Positions 26,508-36,000 of a DNA stretch of 64,000 nt are shown here, piece after piece. The notes beneath the pieces are model-generated. The model had not been told where the DNA came from. It worked only from the letters and a program-made list of their open reading frames with translations, and searched no databases. Source of the DNA: Candidatus Marinamargulisbacteria bacterium SCGC AG-343-D04 (GTDB lineage: Bacteria; Margulisbacteria; Marinamargulisbacteria; GCA-2716485; GCA-002719695); contig QFBQ01000001.1 in the NCBI GenBank assembly GCA_003265885.1, positions 1-64,000 on the forward strand. The letters are read 5' to 3'. A program made the translations under genes and the position numbers. Position 1 is the stretch's first letter; the number at the start of each line of letters is the position of its first letter.

Positions 26508-28052
26508 CTACATACGTTGTGGAGCAGAAATCCCACATAAATTCAAAGCATTCTTTAAAATATCCTTTGTAAATGTCACTAAACACAAGCGTTTACGCTG
26601 TGTTTCATCATCTGAAGATTTTATAGGACAATGCTCATAAAAAACATGGAAAGCTTTAGCAAGCTGAACACAGTATTGTGTTAACTTATAGGGAGATAAA
26701 GACGATGTCGCATCCCAAACCACATCATAAAAAAGCAAGCATAATGTTGCAAGAGCACGTTCTTCAGGCGTAAAGGAAACCTTCCCATCAAAGGGTTTAA
26801 CATCATCAAATTTACTCAGCAATGTACACATGCGTGCATGAGCATACTGAACATAAAACACAGGATTTTCAGCATTTTTTTGTTTAGCTAACTCCAAATC
26901 AAAATCTATCGTAGAATCAGAACTTTTATGAAGCAAAAAATAAGATGTTGCATCAACCCCAATTTCATCGATCACCTCATCCAATGTAATCATTTCTCCC
27001 GTACGCTTAGACATCCGAACAGCCTCCCCATTACGAAAAAGACTAACCAATTGCCCTATTAACACCTTAAATTGAACATCTTTTTTTTCAGAAGTAAACG
27101 ATTGAATCCCTGCTTGAACACGGGGCACATATCCATGATGATCGGCTCCCCAAATATTAATAATATAATCAAAACCACGATTCACTTTATCAAAGTGATA
27201 GGCCAAATCAACAAGAAAGTAGGTATAAGAATGATCCGATTTAATCAATACTCTATCTTTATCATCTCCAAAAGAACTTGATTTAAACCAAAGCGCATCA
27301 TCAGATTCATACGATAAGCTCGATGTCTTTAAAAATGAAAGAACATCATCAATTTTCGAAGACTCATGAAGTGATTTTTCAGAATACCAGGTATCAAACG
27401 AAACCCCTAAACGATCTAAGGTTTGTCGTTGCTGCTGAATAATAGCCTTAACAGGATCCGCCTCAGAAGATGCCAAATCATGAATATAATGACCATGATA
27501 ACCATTTTCGGGAATTACCTTCCCTTCTTTAACGGCATTAACACTTTCATAAAACAACGAAATTTGATTTCCAGCATCATTAATATAGGTCTCTGTTTTA
27601 AAACGCTGTTGTGTAAATACAAATAAGCGACTTAAAGCTGCTCCCAAAACAGCCCATCTTCCATGTCCAACATGCAAAGGCCCTGTGGGGTTGGCAGAAA
27701 CATATTCCAACAAGATAGACTCCGAAAGTTTAGAAAATTCTGGTTTAGTCTGTAATAATTCAGACAAATACTGCCATAAATAGTCATCCAACAAATGAAT
27801 ATTAATAAACCCTTTTACAGATGAACATGAGTATCGATCTGAATCGCTATTAATATGGGTACATAAAGCTTCTGCAATAATCAGTGGAGATTGCTTTAAA
27901 GGCTTTGCTAATCGAAACGCAATATTTGTAGAAAAGTCTCCAAGTTCCCGATTTTTTGGGATTTCGATAACAATATCAGAATCACTTAGCTCTAACTGAT
28001 GTAGTTCTTGAACACAACGCAATATACACTGTTTAATACTATTTTTTATCAT
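26508..28052 (-). CDS. argS: Arginyl-tRNA synthetase
   Basis: Class I synthetase, about 514 residues, somewhat shorter than the common 550-580. HIGH motif is HVGH in SANPTGPLHVGHGRW, and the KMSK equivalent is RMSKRTGEM. The C-terminal anticodon-binding DALR domain includes VQYAHARMCTLL. The ATG at 28052 lies within the last codons of the SLH gene (14-base overlap in another frame); a TTG one codon upstream is the alternative. It is followed immediately by tilS. Confidence 0.95.
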   Translation of the reverse strand: MIKNSIKQCILRCVQELHQLELSDSDIVIEIPKNRELGDFSTNIAFRLAKPLKQSPLIIAEALCTHINSDSDRYSCSSVKGFINIHLLDDYLWQYLSELLQTKPEFSKLSESILLEYVSANPTGPLHVGHGRWAVLGAALSRLFVFTQQRFKTETYINDAGNQISLFYESVNAVKEGKVIPENGYHGHYIHDLASSEADPVKAIIQQQRQTLDRLGVSFDTWYSEKSLHESSKIDDVLSFLKTSSLSYESDDALWFKSSSFGDDKDRVLIKSDHSYTYFLVDLAYHFDKVNRGFDYIINIWGADHHGYVPRVQAGIQSFTSEKKDVQFKVLIGQLVSLFRNGEAVRMSKRTGEMITLDEVIDEIGVDATSYFLLHKSSDSTIDFDLELAKQKNAENPVFYVQYAHARMCTLLSKFDDVKPFDGKVSFTPEERALATLCLLFYDVVWDATSSLSPYKLTQYCVQLAKAFHVFYEHCPIKSSDDETQRKRLCLVTFTKDILKNALNLCGISAPQRM

Positions 28053-30000
28053 CAAAATGCTGATTTAACAAATCTTGAACATGAGTTAACTTAGATAACA
28101 TCGCCACACATTCATCCTTGGTAATAATTTTATTCGGATAAAAATTATAATTTTTTGAAATAATAGACAAGCCATAGGCGCGCTCTACATAAGAACGCCC
28201 CCAATGATGACTAGGAACGTCCCAGAACGGAAAATCAGAAGAATTTTGCTTAAGCCCGGTATCCGACTCAATCAGATCGATATAACGAACAATAGCCGCT
28301 AGCGCTTCTATTCGTTTCAATGGTTTTTCTGGGTAAAAAGAATCATTTTCATCTAATGAAAAAATACCGTTATAAATCAAAAATTTAAGTGCCTGTATTT
28401 GATCAGTATCATCAACTACATCTGAAATAGTCACAGAACTCTCTTCTACTGTTGATTCTAGCAAAAAAGGAGTCAAAAGTGTCACAAAGTCCTTCCGAGA
28501 AAGTTCCATTTTAGGCTCAAACAAATTTACTTCTTCTAAAAATCCTAAGTACATTAATTTAGCCGACAATTCATTAATCCAGTGTCCCTTTAAATCTTGA
28601 TAAGGAAGTAGTTTATAAAGAGTAATATTCTGTGTAACATCTAAAACAGTATATGAAAAATCATTAACACCTTCATCTAATGGCCAAACAAAAGAAAAAT
28701 CTCCTTTTACATTCGTTGTAATTACATCATAAAAAAACTCAAAATTTTGAGGAGGAAAAATACGTCCATTAAAGGTCACCTCATCCATAAAAAAAACATC
28801 TTTATTTAAAGGAAACTTCAACTCAAAACTAGAAGACGATTCAACAAGTATTTCATTTTTTTTCAAAAAAGTTAACACAGGTGATATTTTATAAAACAAA
28901 TCATATTCATCAACATCATACCCTGCATCATGATCTACTAACATCCGATACTCTTCTTGAACTGCATAAACACGACTCACAATATTAATAAAGTCCACTA
29001 AAGACACTGTCTGAGACAAATCCACATTAGTCTGATCTAAAATTAAACCATTATCCAAAGCAGCTCGTATAAAACGAGCTGACCAATGAGTATCAGACAA
29101 TGACGAAATCCCTAAAGGAGAAAACTGATCCTCAATAGAAAAGTCAAATACTCTTACCAAACTTACATACAGCTCAATAAATGAAACCGTCTTATCTGGA
29201 TAAAAAGATCCATCTGGGAACTCCCCCATCAAATGAGAATTTAATGCATTTGAAATATAGGGGTAAAACCAATCTGCTTGTTTAACATCATTTAAGTATG
29301 AACGTTGTTTAGAAGGATCATCTTTTTTAATTCGAGTTAAAAAATAAGCAAGATCAGCACGCGTAATCTTCGAAGAAAGAGCTTTATTCTTTATATCATA
29401 AAAAAGATCATTATTATAAAAATAGATAAGATTTTGATTAACACCTTTATATTTACTTATATCTTCAGGCTGGAACAAATAATTGATATTTTTTTGAATA
29501 CACAAAAACTTATTATCTAAGGTTGTAAACGAAATAAATACAGAGTCTTTCCCATAATCATTAAGGTTAAACACATAGGAAAAATTTCCATCATTATCAA
29601 CATAAATATCTTCAGAATTTATAAATACCTTTCCCCCTAATGTATTCTTTCCTTTAATCAAAATTTTATCATCAACAGTAATCAGTTCCTCATTCCCAAA
29701 CTCTAAGGAAATAAACTCTTTGTACTCGTCCGGAATAGACGTATAAATCAATTCATCACTAACTGAATATATCTTCAACGACTCTCCTACAGAAGCGCTT
29801 ACAATCTCTTCTTCCTCTTGAAGAGTATCAGCTATAGCAATTAAATCTTCAGAAGATTTATCCATACTATCAGAATAAGAAGAACTTAGCTCTAAAGAAG
29901 TAGGCACTTGTACAGGACTATCCCCCAAACAAAACAAAACTGAATTGAATGGAAAAAATAGAAGAAATAAAAGATTAATGATTAGATATTGTTTATACAT
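28039..30000 (-). CDS. S-layer homology (SLH) domain envelope protein
   Basis: About 653 residues from the ATG at 30000, which opens a signal peptide (MYKQYLIINLLFLLFFPFNS); the frame extends further up but would run into the tRNA-Phe gene. The mature protein has an N-terminal beta-rich segment, three SLH-like repeats around residues 190-370 (ITRADLAYFLTRI, FPDGSFYPDKTVSFIELYVSL), a central beta segment (VNDFSYTVLDV), and three more SLH repeats at the C terminus (LKGHWINELSAKL, FYPEKPLKRIEALAAIVRY, HHWGRSYVERAYGL). SLH domains bind secondary cell-wall polymer or peptidoglycan, so it probably tethers the outer membrane or surface layer. Its start is only 18 bases from tRNA-Phe. Confidence 0.88.
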   Translation of the reverse strand: MYKQYLIINLLFLLFFPFNSVLFCLGDSPVQVPTSLELSSSYSDSMDKSSEDLIAIADTLQEEEEIVSASVGESLKIYSVSDELIYTSIPDEYKEFISLEFGNEELITVDDKILIKGKNTLGGKVFINSEDIYVDNDGNFSYVFNLNDYGKDSVFISFTTLDNKFLCIQKNINYLFQPEDISKYKGVNQNLIYFYNNDLFYDIKNKALSSKITRADLAYFLTRIKKDDPSKQRSYLNDVKQADWFYPYISNALNSHLMGEFPDGSFYPDKTVSFIELYVSLVRVFDFSIEDQFSPLGISSLSDTHWSARFIRAALDNGLILDQTNVDLSQTVSLVDFINIVSRVYAVQEEYRMLVDHDAGYDVDEYDLFYKISPVLTFLKKNEILVESSSSFELKFPLNKDVFFMDEVTFNGRIFPPQNFEFFYDVITTNVKGDFSFVWPLDEGVNDFSYTVLDVTQNITLYKLLPYQDLKGHWINELSAKLMYLGFLEEVNLFEPKMELSRKDFVTLLTPFLLESTVEESSVTISDVVDDTDQIQALKFLIYNGIFSLDENDSFYPEKPLKRIEALAAIVRYIDLIESDTGLKQNSSDFPFWDVPSHHWGRSYVERAYGLSIISKNYNFYPNKIITKDECVAMLSKLTHVQDLLNQHFDDKK

Positions 30001-30018
30001 AATTAAAATCTTAAATAG

Positions 30019-30094
<76 letters not shown>

Positions 30095-30101
30095 ATAGTA
30101 A

Positions 30102-30177
30102 TGGAGCCGACGGTCGGATTCGAACCAACGACCTACTGATTACAAATCAGTTGCTCTACCAACTGAGCTACGCCGGC
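30102..30177 (-). tRNA. tRNA-Thr (TGT)
   Basis: 76 bases with encoded CCA (30102-30104). The acceptor stem GCCGGCG pairs with CGTCGGC (one G-T pair). The anticodon loop TTTGTAA within CTGAT/ATCAG gives UGU, threonine. Its U34 belongs to the tRNA class modified by CmoB, whose gene lies 60 bases upstream on the same strand. Confidence 0.97.
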
Positions 30178-30237
30178 CTTACTCCACTAGAGTTAAGAAT
30201 TCTATAATATTAAAGCATATTTTGTCTAGCAAAGAAT

Positions 30238-31191
30238 TTATGTTTTTATAGCTCTAAACAGAGCTCTTAAAGGTGCTTGATAGCCTTCTATCGTTTTAGA
30301 ACAATCCTCATTCAAGTAATCCACTAAAGACATTCCTGTTGCCCAAGAACTAACACGTTGTTCCATTATTGATGTATATGATACATCTAAACACTCCACC
30401 GACTCAAAACCGTTTCCCTTCAACCAAGACTTTACAACAGAAACAGACGGAATAAAAAATACATTTCTCATACTCGCATATCTACCTTCAGGGCAAAGAC
30501 AAAGGTCATCCTCAGAATCATATACCAAGGTTTCAAAAATTAATTCCCCTCCTTTTTTCAAGGGCATTCCAAGCCTTTTTAAAAATAAAAAGGGATCCTT
30601 TTGATGATACAACACCCCCATACAGACAACGATATCAAACAAAACTTTCATCTTATCACAACTTTGCCACCCTAAAGGCAAAAGCGATACCTTGGACTGC
30701 TGAAAAAGTGCTTGAAGAGATAAAAATTGAAAAAAATACTGCAACTGAGGATCAAGTCCACATACCCTTTTTGCCCCATCACCAGCAAATCTATACAAAA
30801 AATATCCATTCCCACACCCCACATCCAAAATCACTTTATCTGAAAAATCAAAATAAGAACGTAATCGATCATATTTCATCTGACATTGCCACTCCGCATC
30901 AATACAAACATCATTCACGCAAAAAGGCCCTTTTTTCCAAGGCTTTAAATTAGAAAAATAAGACATAAAATCAAAATCTGAAGAAGGCTGTCCCTGAATA
31001 GACACTACTCCATCCTGAATAGAAAACGTTGATTCTAAAAAAGATGGAAGACGTTCTAATAACGGGAGTTGTTTACGTACATATTTATTATCCAATACTT
31101 TATAAAGCTGTTCATTTATACCCTCATGGTACGTATGTAAAAAAAACGGCCTATGATCATTAAAAAGATCTTCAATAAACGCATCAAGCAT
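30238..31191 (-). CDS. cmoB: tRNA U34 carboxymethyltransferase
   Basis: CmoB transfers the carboxymethyl group of carboxy-SAM to 5-hydroxyuridine-34, forming cmo5U in tRNAs reading four-fold codon boxes. Signature segments run the whole length: LKPWKKGPFCVN, EWQCQMKYDRL, VILDVGCGNGYFLYR, LDPQLQYFFQF, MGVLYHQKDPFLFL, GRYASMRNVFFIPS and the C-terminal EGYQAPLRALF. About 317 residues, normal. The ATG at 31191 was chosen over a TTG two codons upstream and fits the promoter. CmoA, which makes carboxy-SAM, is not in the window. Confidence 0.94.
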   Translation of the reverse strand: MLDAFIEDLFNDHRPFFLHTYHEGINEQLYKVLDNKYVRKQLPLLERLPSFLESTFSIQDGVVSIQGQPSSDFDFMSYFSNLKPWKKGPFCVNDVCIDAEWQCQMKYDRLRSYFDFSDKVILDVGCGNGYFLYRFAGDGAKRVCGLDPQLQYFFQFLSLQALFQQSKVSLLPLGWQSCDKMKVLFDIVVCMGVLYHQKDPFLFLKRLGMPLKKGGELIFETLVYDSEDDLCLCPEGRYASMRNVFFIPSVSVVKSWLKGNGFESVECLDVSYTSIMEQRVSSWATGMSLVDYLNEDCSKTIEGYQAPLRALFRAIKT

Positions 31192-31197
31192 AAACAA

Positions 31198-31226
31198 AGT
31201 CTACGAAGCTAAACTAAGAAAATCAA
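31198..31226 (-). promoter_or_regulatory. Promoter of cmoB, leaderless type
   Basis: On the minus strand TTGATT (31221-31226), 17-base spacer, TAGACT (31198-31203), six bases, ATG at 31191. The promoter lies between the cmoB start and the 3' end of the GT39 gene. Confidence 0.6.
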
Positions 31227-31246
31227 TAGACCATAAAAGAAAAGAA

Positions 31247-32596
31247 CTACAGTAACTCCATAGATTTCAATATAGAATCCGTAACACGCCTCAAAAAAGG
31301 AGTAGAGTATGCCTCATAAGCTAAAAGAGTAAAAAAAACACCATAAATAGAACAAGAAAGAGGTAACAATTTCAAAGGACTCTTGATAATCTTTTCAGGT
31401 TGCTTAACAAATTCATACGCAATCCACAAAATACCATAAACCAGGACCAATACAGACAAAACAAACAATAGTGACTGCTTCACTTCATAGAAAAACTGTA
31501 TAGACTGCTGAACCAACAAAAGAGTCAAAAACGAAGTAACCCATAAGATCATTTTCTTACAACGTTTTTTAAAAAACTCATCCAACGCATCAACCATCAC
31601 AAAGCGATGAGCCATCAACATAAACAAAAAAGGAAACACATACGCAATATAACGAGCAAGTTTAGTATGCCCTGAAAACGAAAAAAGAACCAAAGCAGGC
31701 AAGAATCCAGCTGCTATAACCAAATAATAATGATTTTCTTTAAAAATAGAGACCACTTTTTTTCTAAAAAAAGAGCCTACAAACAAAAATGTATAGGGAA
31801 TCAATCCAATTAATGTATATAAAGGTAATCCATAAAAATCAAACCGAATCGTTGCTCCAGGCCTAGTAGATTTAACATATCGTCCAGTATTATCATAAAT
31901 AAATTCTTTGACAAAATCCAAAGAACTTACAGACACTTGCCCCATAAACCATGGTAAATTGATCAAAACTATCGCTAGTATCAAAAAAAGACCATCTCTA
32001 ACACACAACCAAAACGATCGTCGATAAATCACAGTCATCAAACAAATAAAAATGCCCGCCAACCCCAAACAAATAGAAAAACGACTTAAGCTTCCTATAG
32101 AAATACAAAGAAATGCCAAAAACAAATGAGTCCAACGTTTTTTATCACAATACAAGGTATAAAAACCACAAAAACCAAAAAAAGAAATGGCTGCCGGCCA
32201 GTCGTACATAGGCGTTCTCGCTAAATAAACAGACCCTAAACATGACACATAAAAAAAGCATGTCAGCGATGATACCACTCGATTATTCCAAAATCTAAAT
32301 GAAAAATAATACAGAAAAAAGCACCCTAAAACAGATACCAGCACATTAAAAAGATTCAATGCATACAAAGAGGGTCCAAAAAATTTAATAGCTATCGCCG
32401 CTGTCCATATCAGTAAAGGTCCATGAGATTGATCATTTTCTCCTTGAAACCAATCCCAAGTCTGTGTAAATTTAAATGCAGCGTCTGACCAATTATTAAT
32501 ATCCCCATCCGTAATAGGGAAATAAGCAAAAGGCCATGAAAACAACACAAATGACGTTGCAAGAAGAATCCATAAGTGTCTAGTAAAGATGCTCAT
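31247..32596 (-). CDS. GT39-type (ArnT/PMT-like) membrane glycosyltransferase
   Basis: A 449-residue protein with about eleven hydrophobic helices. The first periplasmic loop carries FPITDGDINNWSDAA and QSHGPLLIW, matching the D/E and H/P pattern of the PMT/ArnT superfamily (GT39/GT83). ARTPMYDWPAA in the next loop strengthens this. These enzymes move a sugar from a polyprenyl-phosphate donor to lipid A, protein or another acceptor on the outer face of the inner membrane. The acceptor here is unknown. It is upstream of cmoB on the same strand. Confidence 0.82.
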   Translation of the reverse strand: MSIFTRHLWILLATSFVLFSWPFAYFPITDGDINNWSDAAFKFTQTWDWFQGENDQSHGPLLIWTAAIAIKFFGPSLYALNLFNVLVSVLGCFFLYYFSFRFWNNRVVSSLTCFFYVSCLGSVYLARTPMYDWPAAISFFGFCGFYTLYCDKKRWTHLFLAFLCISIGSLSRFSICLGLAGIFICLMTVIYRRSFWLCVRDGLFLILAIVLINLPWFMGQVSVSSLDFVKEFIYDNTGRYVKSTRPGATIRFDFYGLPLYTLIGLIPYTFLFVGSFFRKKVVSIFKENHYYLVIAAGFLPALVLFSFSGHTKLARYIAYVFPFLFMLMAHRFVMVDALDEFFKKRCKKMILWVTSFLTLLLVQQSIQFFYEVKQSLLFVLSVLVLVYGILWIAYEFVKQPEKIIKSPLKLLPLSCSIYGVFFTLLAYEAYSTPFLRRVTDSILKSMELL

Positions 32597-32644
32597 AATG
32601 GTACTTTTAAAATAATAACATCAAAGACCCATTTGATCCATTCA

Positions 32645-32691
32645 TTCACACAAAAATGAGGCCATGATACACTAACATGGAGATAGCCCGA
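32645..32691 (+). promoter_or_regulatory. Promoter and Shine-Dalgarno of the GT2 gene
   Basis: TTCACA (32645-32650), 17-base spacer, TACACT (32668-32673), then GGAGAT about eight bases before the ATG at 32691. A short-leader arrangement. Confidence 0.45.
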
Positions 32692-33422
32692 TGATAAAAA
32701 ATAAAGACCTCATTGCAAACTTTAAAGACTCTACGCTAATCATTGTTGTCACATATAGACGAAAAAACATCATTCAGCTCTCCATAGAAAACATTCTCAA
32801 CATAATCAACAAACGAAAAAACACCTATATGGTCATTATAAATAACCATTCCTCAGAAGAGGTTAACACCTATGTACGTAGTATCGACCATCCTCAATGT
32901 GTAAACATCCAACTTCCTTTTAATTTTGGGAAAGCTCTAGCTGCAAATTTCTTTTTCAAAGATTACATATCACACAAGAATTTGCCTAAAACTATCATAT
33001 CCTTAGATCCAGACACAGTCTTTAGCAAAGAAAGTTTCGAAAAATTAGTCTCTGCATCTATTAATCTGCCTCAATGCGGTATGATAGGAATGAGATACAC
33101 CAAGAATAACTGTAATCCTGAGCGAAATTTGTTTTTTAAGCCTAAAAAAATAAAAAGTAACTCTAACAACATATATTCACTAAGTTGCCCATTCATGTGC
33201 ACTGTAGCGGGCCCTATATTTGCTGTAGAAGGAAAAAAGATACTGAATGAATGCAACAATGAACTATTCCCCAAAAAAGTAATCAAAGTATACGGAGGAG
33301 ATGACTCGGCTCTCTACAATAAACTACGAAAAAAATATATCAACGGATATCTAGAAGGCACAGAAGCTACGCATATGCACTCTGGAAACAAAACTTGTAT
33401 TCCAAAAGAACTAGATCAATGA
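32691..33422 (+). CDS. Family 2 glycosyltransferase
   Basis: A 243-residue GT-A-fold enzyme: LIIVVTYRRKN at the N terminus, VIINNHSSEE, NFGKALAANFFF and the metal/nucleotide-sugar motif SLDPDT near residue 107 (DxD equivalent), followed by VYGGDDSALYNKL. No membrane anchor is seen. It is divergent from the GT39 gene and overlaps pth tail to tail by 12 bases. Donor and acceptor sugars are unknown; it probably serves the same surface glycan as the neighbouring GT39. Confidence 0.85.
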   Translation: MIKNKDLIANFKDSTLIIVVTYRRKNIIQLSIENILNIINKRKNTYMVIINNHSSEEVNTYVRSIDHPQCVNIQLPFNFGKALAANFFFKDYISHKNLPKTIISLDPDTVFSKESFEKLVSASINLPQCGMIGMRYTKNNCNPERNLFFKPKKIKSNSNNIYSLSCPFMCTVAGPIFAVEGKKILNECNNELFPKKVIKVYGGDDSALYNKLRKKYINGYLEGTEATHMHSGNKTCIPKELDQ

Positions 33423-33983
33423 TCTATTATTAACGCTATTCATAGCCTCTTCAACACCCTTTAAACAAAACAGTTCAACAGCATTAGCCGCCTCTTTCAA
33501 AACAAGCCCCATTGAAGATTCCTCTTCATCTGTAAAGCGCTGTAAAACAAAGTCTGACACCTTCATCCTAGGATGAAGAGGGCCTATTCCAATACGATAT
33601 CGCGGAAAATCAGAGGTCCCCAAAACCTGAATAACAGATTTTAATCCGTTATGAGTTCCAGGCCCGCCTTTCTTACGAAACCGAGAAAATCCATAATCAA
33701 TATCAAAATCATCACACATAACCAATATATTAGAAACGTCCAATTTATAAAACTGCTTCACCAACGCCACTGCATCTCCTGACAAATTCATATAGGTCTG
33801 AGGTTTAATCAGCAAAACAGGCTTTCCATGAATGCTTCCTTTATAGATAAGCGCTTTAAATTTTTTCTTTTCCAAGATCAAGTCAAACAGATCAATAAGT
33901 ATATCCCCTACTCTAAACCCCACATTATGCCTAGTTTTCTCATAATCTTTCCCTGGATTTCCAAGACAAACAATACAGATCAT
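33411..33983 (-). CDS. pth: Peptidyl-tRNA hydrolase
   Basis: Releases peptides from prematurely dropped peptidyl-tRNA. It shows N9 in LGNPGKDYEKTRHNVGF with catalytic H19, then KPQTYMNLSGDAV and VMCDDFDIDYGFSRFRKKGGPGTHNGLKS, all diagnostic. 190 residues, normal length. TATACT ends six bases before the ATG at 33983, again a leaderless layout. The ribosomal protein and ribosome-associated genes that often accompany pth are absent. Confidence 0.95.
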   Translation of the reverse strand: MICIVCLGNPGKDYEKTRHNVGFRVGDILIDLFDLILEKKKFKALIYKGSIHGKPVLLIKPQTYMNLSGDAVALVKQFYKLDVSNILVMCDDFDIDYGFSRFRKKGGPGTHNGLKSVIQVLGTSDFPRYRIGIGPLHPRMKVSDFVLQRFTDEEESSMGLVLKEAANAVELFCLKGVEEAMNSVNNRSLI

Positions 33984-33989
33984 AATATT

Positions 33990-33995
33990 AGTATA
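33990..33995 (-). promoter_or_regulatory. -10 box of pth, leaderless type
   Basis: TATACT on the minus strand, six bases (AATATT) from the ATG at 33983. The -35 region (TATCAA at 34013-34018) is poor. Confidence 0.45.
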
Positions 33996-34047
33996 AATGA
34001 GAGAAAAAAAATTTGATATAATAAAAACTTAGATATAAACTAAAATT

Positions 34048-34473
34048 ATGGAAAAACCAAAACTTTTCGAATGCATCGAGCATCTCTATCAATACATAAC
34101 CAAATATATAGAAAAAGAACTGACCAGTTATCAATTCAAATCCATCAAATACTCCCATTATGAAATTATTAGATTACTTCAAGTGAGGTCCAAAATGACC
34201 ATGAAAGAAATATCAAGTGTAATCTTAAAACACAAGTCTACCGTAACCGCATTAACAAAAAAATTAGTTCAAGAAGGTTATATTGAGCAAGAAAATCACC
34301 CAAAAGATAAACGAGTTCAAGTCATTACATTAAGCCAAAAAGGAAAAGAGTTAAAAAGTCTGATCAACTCTATCGAACAAAAACTATTATTACATCTCCA
34401 TCAACAACTATCCAAACAAGAGCAAGATATATTAATACATCATTTATCTAAACTACTTCCCGCATCTAAATAA
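34048..34473 (+). CDS. MarR family transcriptional regulator
   Basis: A 141-residue winged-helix protein. The recognition region MTMKEISSVILKHKSTVTALTKKLVQEGYIEQENHPKDKRVQVITLSQKGKEL has the MarR hallmark (wing with D-K-R) and is flanked by dimerisation helices. Ligand and targets are unknown. It converges with the DoxX gene, which may or may not be under its control; the two share no promoter region. TATAAA lies eight bases before the ATG, so the leader is very short. Confidence 0.9.
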   Translation: MEKPKLFECIEHLYQYITKYIEKELTSYQFKSIKYSHYEIIRLLQVRSKMTMKEISSVILKHKSTVTALTKKLVQEGYIEQENHPKDKRVQVITLSQKGKELKSLINSIEQKLLLHLHQQLSKQEQDILIHHLSKLLPASK

Positions 34474-34476
34474 TAG

Positions 34477-34914
34477 CTAATCCTCTTCAAAAGAATGTGA
34501 CTCTAGATAAGCATCAACAGAGAGTTTTCCTGATCCAAAAAATGCAAACAATATCAACAAAAAAAGAACCATAATAGATAGCTCTAACGAATCATTTGTC
34601 ATTAATCCTTTTTCCAAATTAACTAAAAAGACAGCCCCAAAAAGAGCAGGGATTTGAACCAATGCCGAAATTCGAGTTAACAATCCAAATAAAAGTAAAA
34701 GTCCCCCAGCTAAATGAGCAAATGCTACATAATGAATCACAACAAAAAACAATGATTCATATGGAAAGGTGCTCATGTAAGAGTTAATTAATTCAGGTTG
34801 AACTAGAAAGATTAGTCCTCGAAAAAAAAGCCCCATCCCAAGATAAAGCCGAACTAAATCAAAGCCTAATGATTTATTTTTTGATAATACGTTCAATTTT
34901 TTTAATAACATCAT
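34477..34914 (-). CDS. DoxX family membrane protein
   Basis: About 145 residues with four hydrophobic helices. DLVRLYLGMGLFFRGLIFL, HLAGGLLLLFGLLTRISAL and LFAFFGSGKLSVDAYL match the DoxX/SURF4 pattern. The ATG at 34914 is preferred because GGAG lies seven bases upstream; the frame continues to 34968 without support. DoxX proteins are often linked to oxidative or thiol stress, but no partner is visible here. Confidence 0.82.
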   Translation of the reverse strand: MMLLKKLNVLSKNKSLGFDLVRLYLGMGLFFRGLIFLVQPELINSYMSTFPYESLFFVVIHYVAFAHLAGGLLLLFGLLTRISALVQIPALFGAVFLVNLEKGLMTNDSLELSIMVLFLLILFAFFGSGKLSVDAYLESHSFEED

Positions 34915-35076
34915 ATCCACACTCCGAACACATACATACTTCCCAAAAAAACATATCCTTAAACACAAAAATCAAAACTGATTTCTGTACTAAATCAAAA
35001 AAGCTAACGCATCACTTTAATTCCTATTTAAAGAGACACTAAAAGATAATATTTAGACAAATAACAAGAAAGATTA

Positions 35077-36000
35077 TTAATGATCAAGAAATGTTTCGAT
35101 AAATGAAATAGTTTTAACCACCTTGCACCCCAATTCGACATCCGAAAAATCAACTATTTGTGACGAAATAACATGTTTAAACCTAGTTAAAGCTAAGTCA
35201 AGTGCAGAAAGAGGGTCAAACTGAATGGGTGTTACCTTTCCAGCAAAATCTTTAAACACTACTTTTTGATCACACTTGTCATCGAATATCAATGTACCTG
35301 AATTTAGTGCAACAACTATTCTTCTTAAAGGTTTTTTCCTTAAATTACTCCAGTGACATGATATTGGAATATGATTTACAAGCCCCTCTAATTCAATCGA
35401 CTGACCATATGTTGATTTAAATTTTCTAGACGTTGATTGAACATTCTTAATATCCAAATCAGAAGAAAACAGTGAAAAAATCATCGCAATTTCATGAGGA
35501 GCCCATTCCCATAAAACAGAAATTTCTTCAGGGTAAGGTTTCCATTTCCCTGAAAACATATCAATTTTTTCAATATCATTCACATGTTGTGTTAGAAAAT
35601 CTGAAAAAGCGTTAAATGCAGGAGAAAATAAGAGTATATGATCAACCACAACTTTTGATTGATATTTTTTAGCTAACACGACCAATTCTTCAGCCTGTTG
35701 CACAGATAATGTCATGGGTTTTTCAATAAATACAGGAATTTGTTTTTTTATAAATTCTTTAGCAATCTCATAGTGAACATCACTGGGGGCCGCGATAACA
35801 ACCCCTTCTAAACCAGGGACAGTCAATAATTGCTCCCAATGTCTATACAAAGTAGTGGTAGGAAATTGAGTATCTGGGAAAACTTGAGACGTGACCAGAT
35901 AGTTAACATCTAAACCAGGAATATGTGCAATTGTATCCATACACTTTTTACCCCAATATCCAAACCCAATTAACGCAACACTTACCGGTTTAATAGTCAT
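35077..36000 (-). CDS. Gfo/Idh/MocA family oxidoreductase
   Basis: About 307 residues. An N-terminal NAD(P)-binding fold (VALIGFGYWGKKCMDTI) is followed by VVIAAPSDVHYEIAKE and the family signature IPVFIEKPMTLSVQQAEEL, whose lysine is in the EKP motif. VVDHILLFSPAF and the later WEWAPHEIAMI contain the usual catalytic histidine region. The ATG at 36000 shares a base with the stop of the epimerase (TAATG), which rules out the upstream extension to 36027. It probably oxidises or reduces a nucleotide sugar made by the other enzymes of this five-gene locus. Confidence 0.85.
   Translation of the reverse strand: MTIKPVSVALIGFGYWGKKCMDTIAHIPGLDVNYLVTSQVFPDTQFPTTTLYRHWEQLLTVPGLEGVVIAAPSDVHYEIAKEFIKKQIPVFIEKPMTLSVQQAEELVVLAKKYQSKVVVDHILLFSPAFNAFSDFLTQHVNDIEKIDMFSGKWKPYPEEISVLWEWAPHEIAMIFSLFSSDLDIKNVQSTSRKFKSTYGQSIELEGLVNHIPISCHWSNLRKKPLRRIVVALNSGTLIFDDKCDQKVVFKDFAGKVTPIQFDPLSALDLALTRFKHVISSQIVDFSDVELGCKVVKTISFIETFLDH

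Noticed and set aside
31192..31246. Rho-independent terminator between GT39 and cmoB
   Set aside because: No G+C-rich stem followed by T-run is visible on the minus strand; only the cmoB promoter is found.
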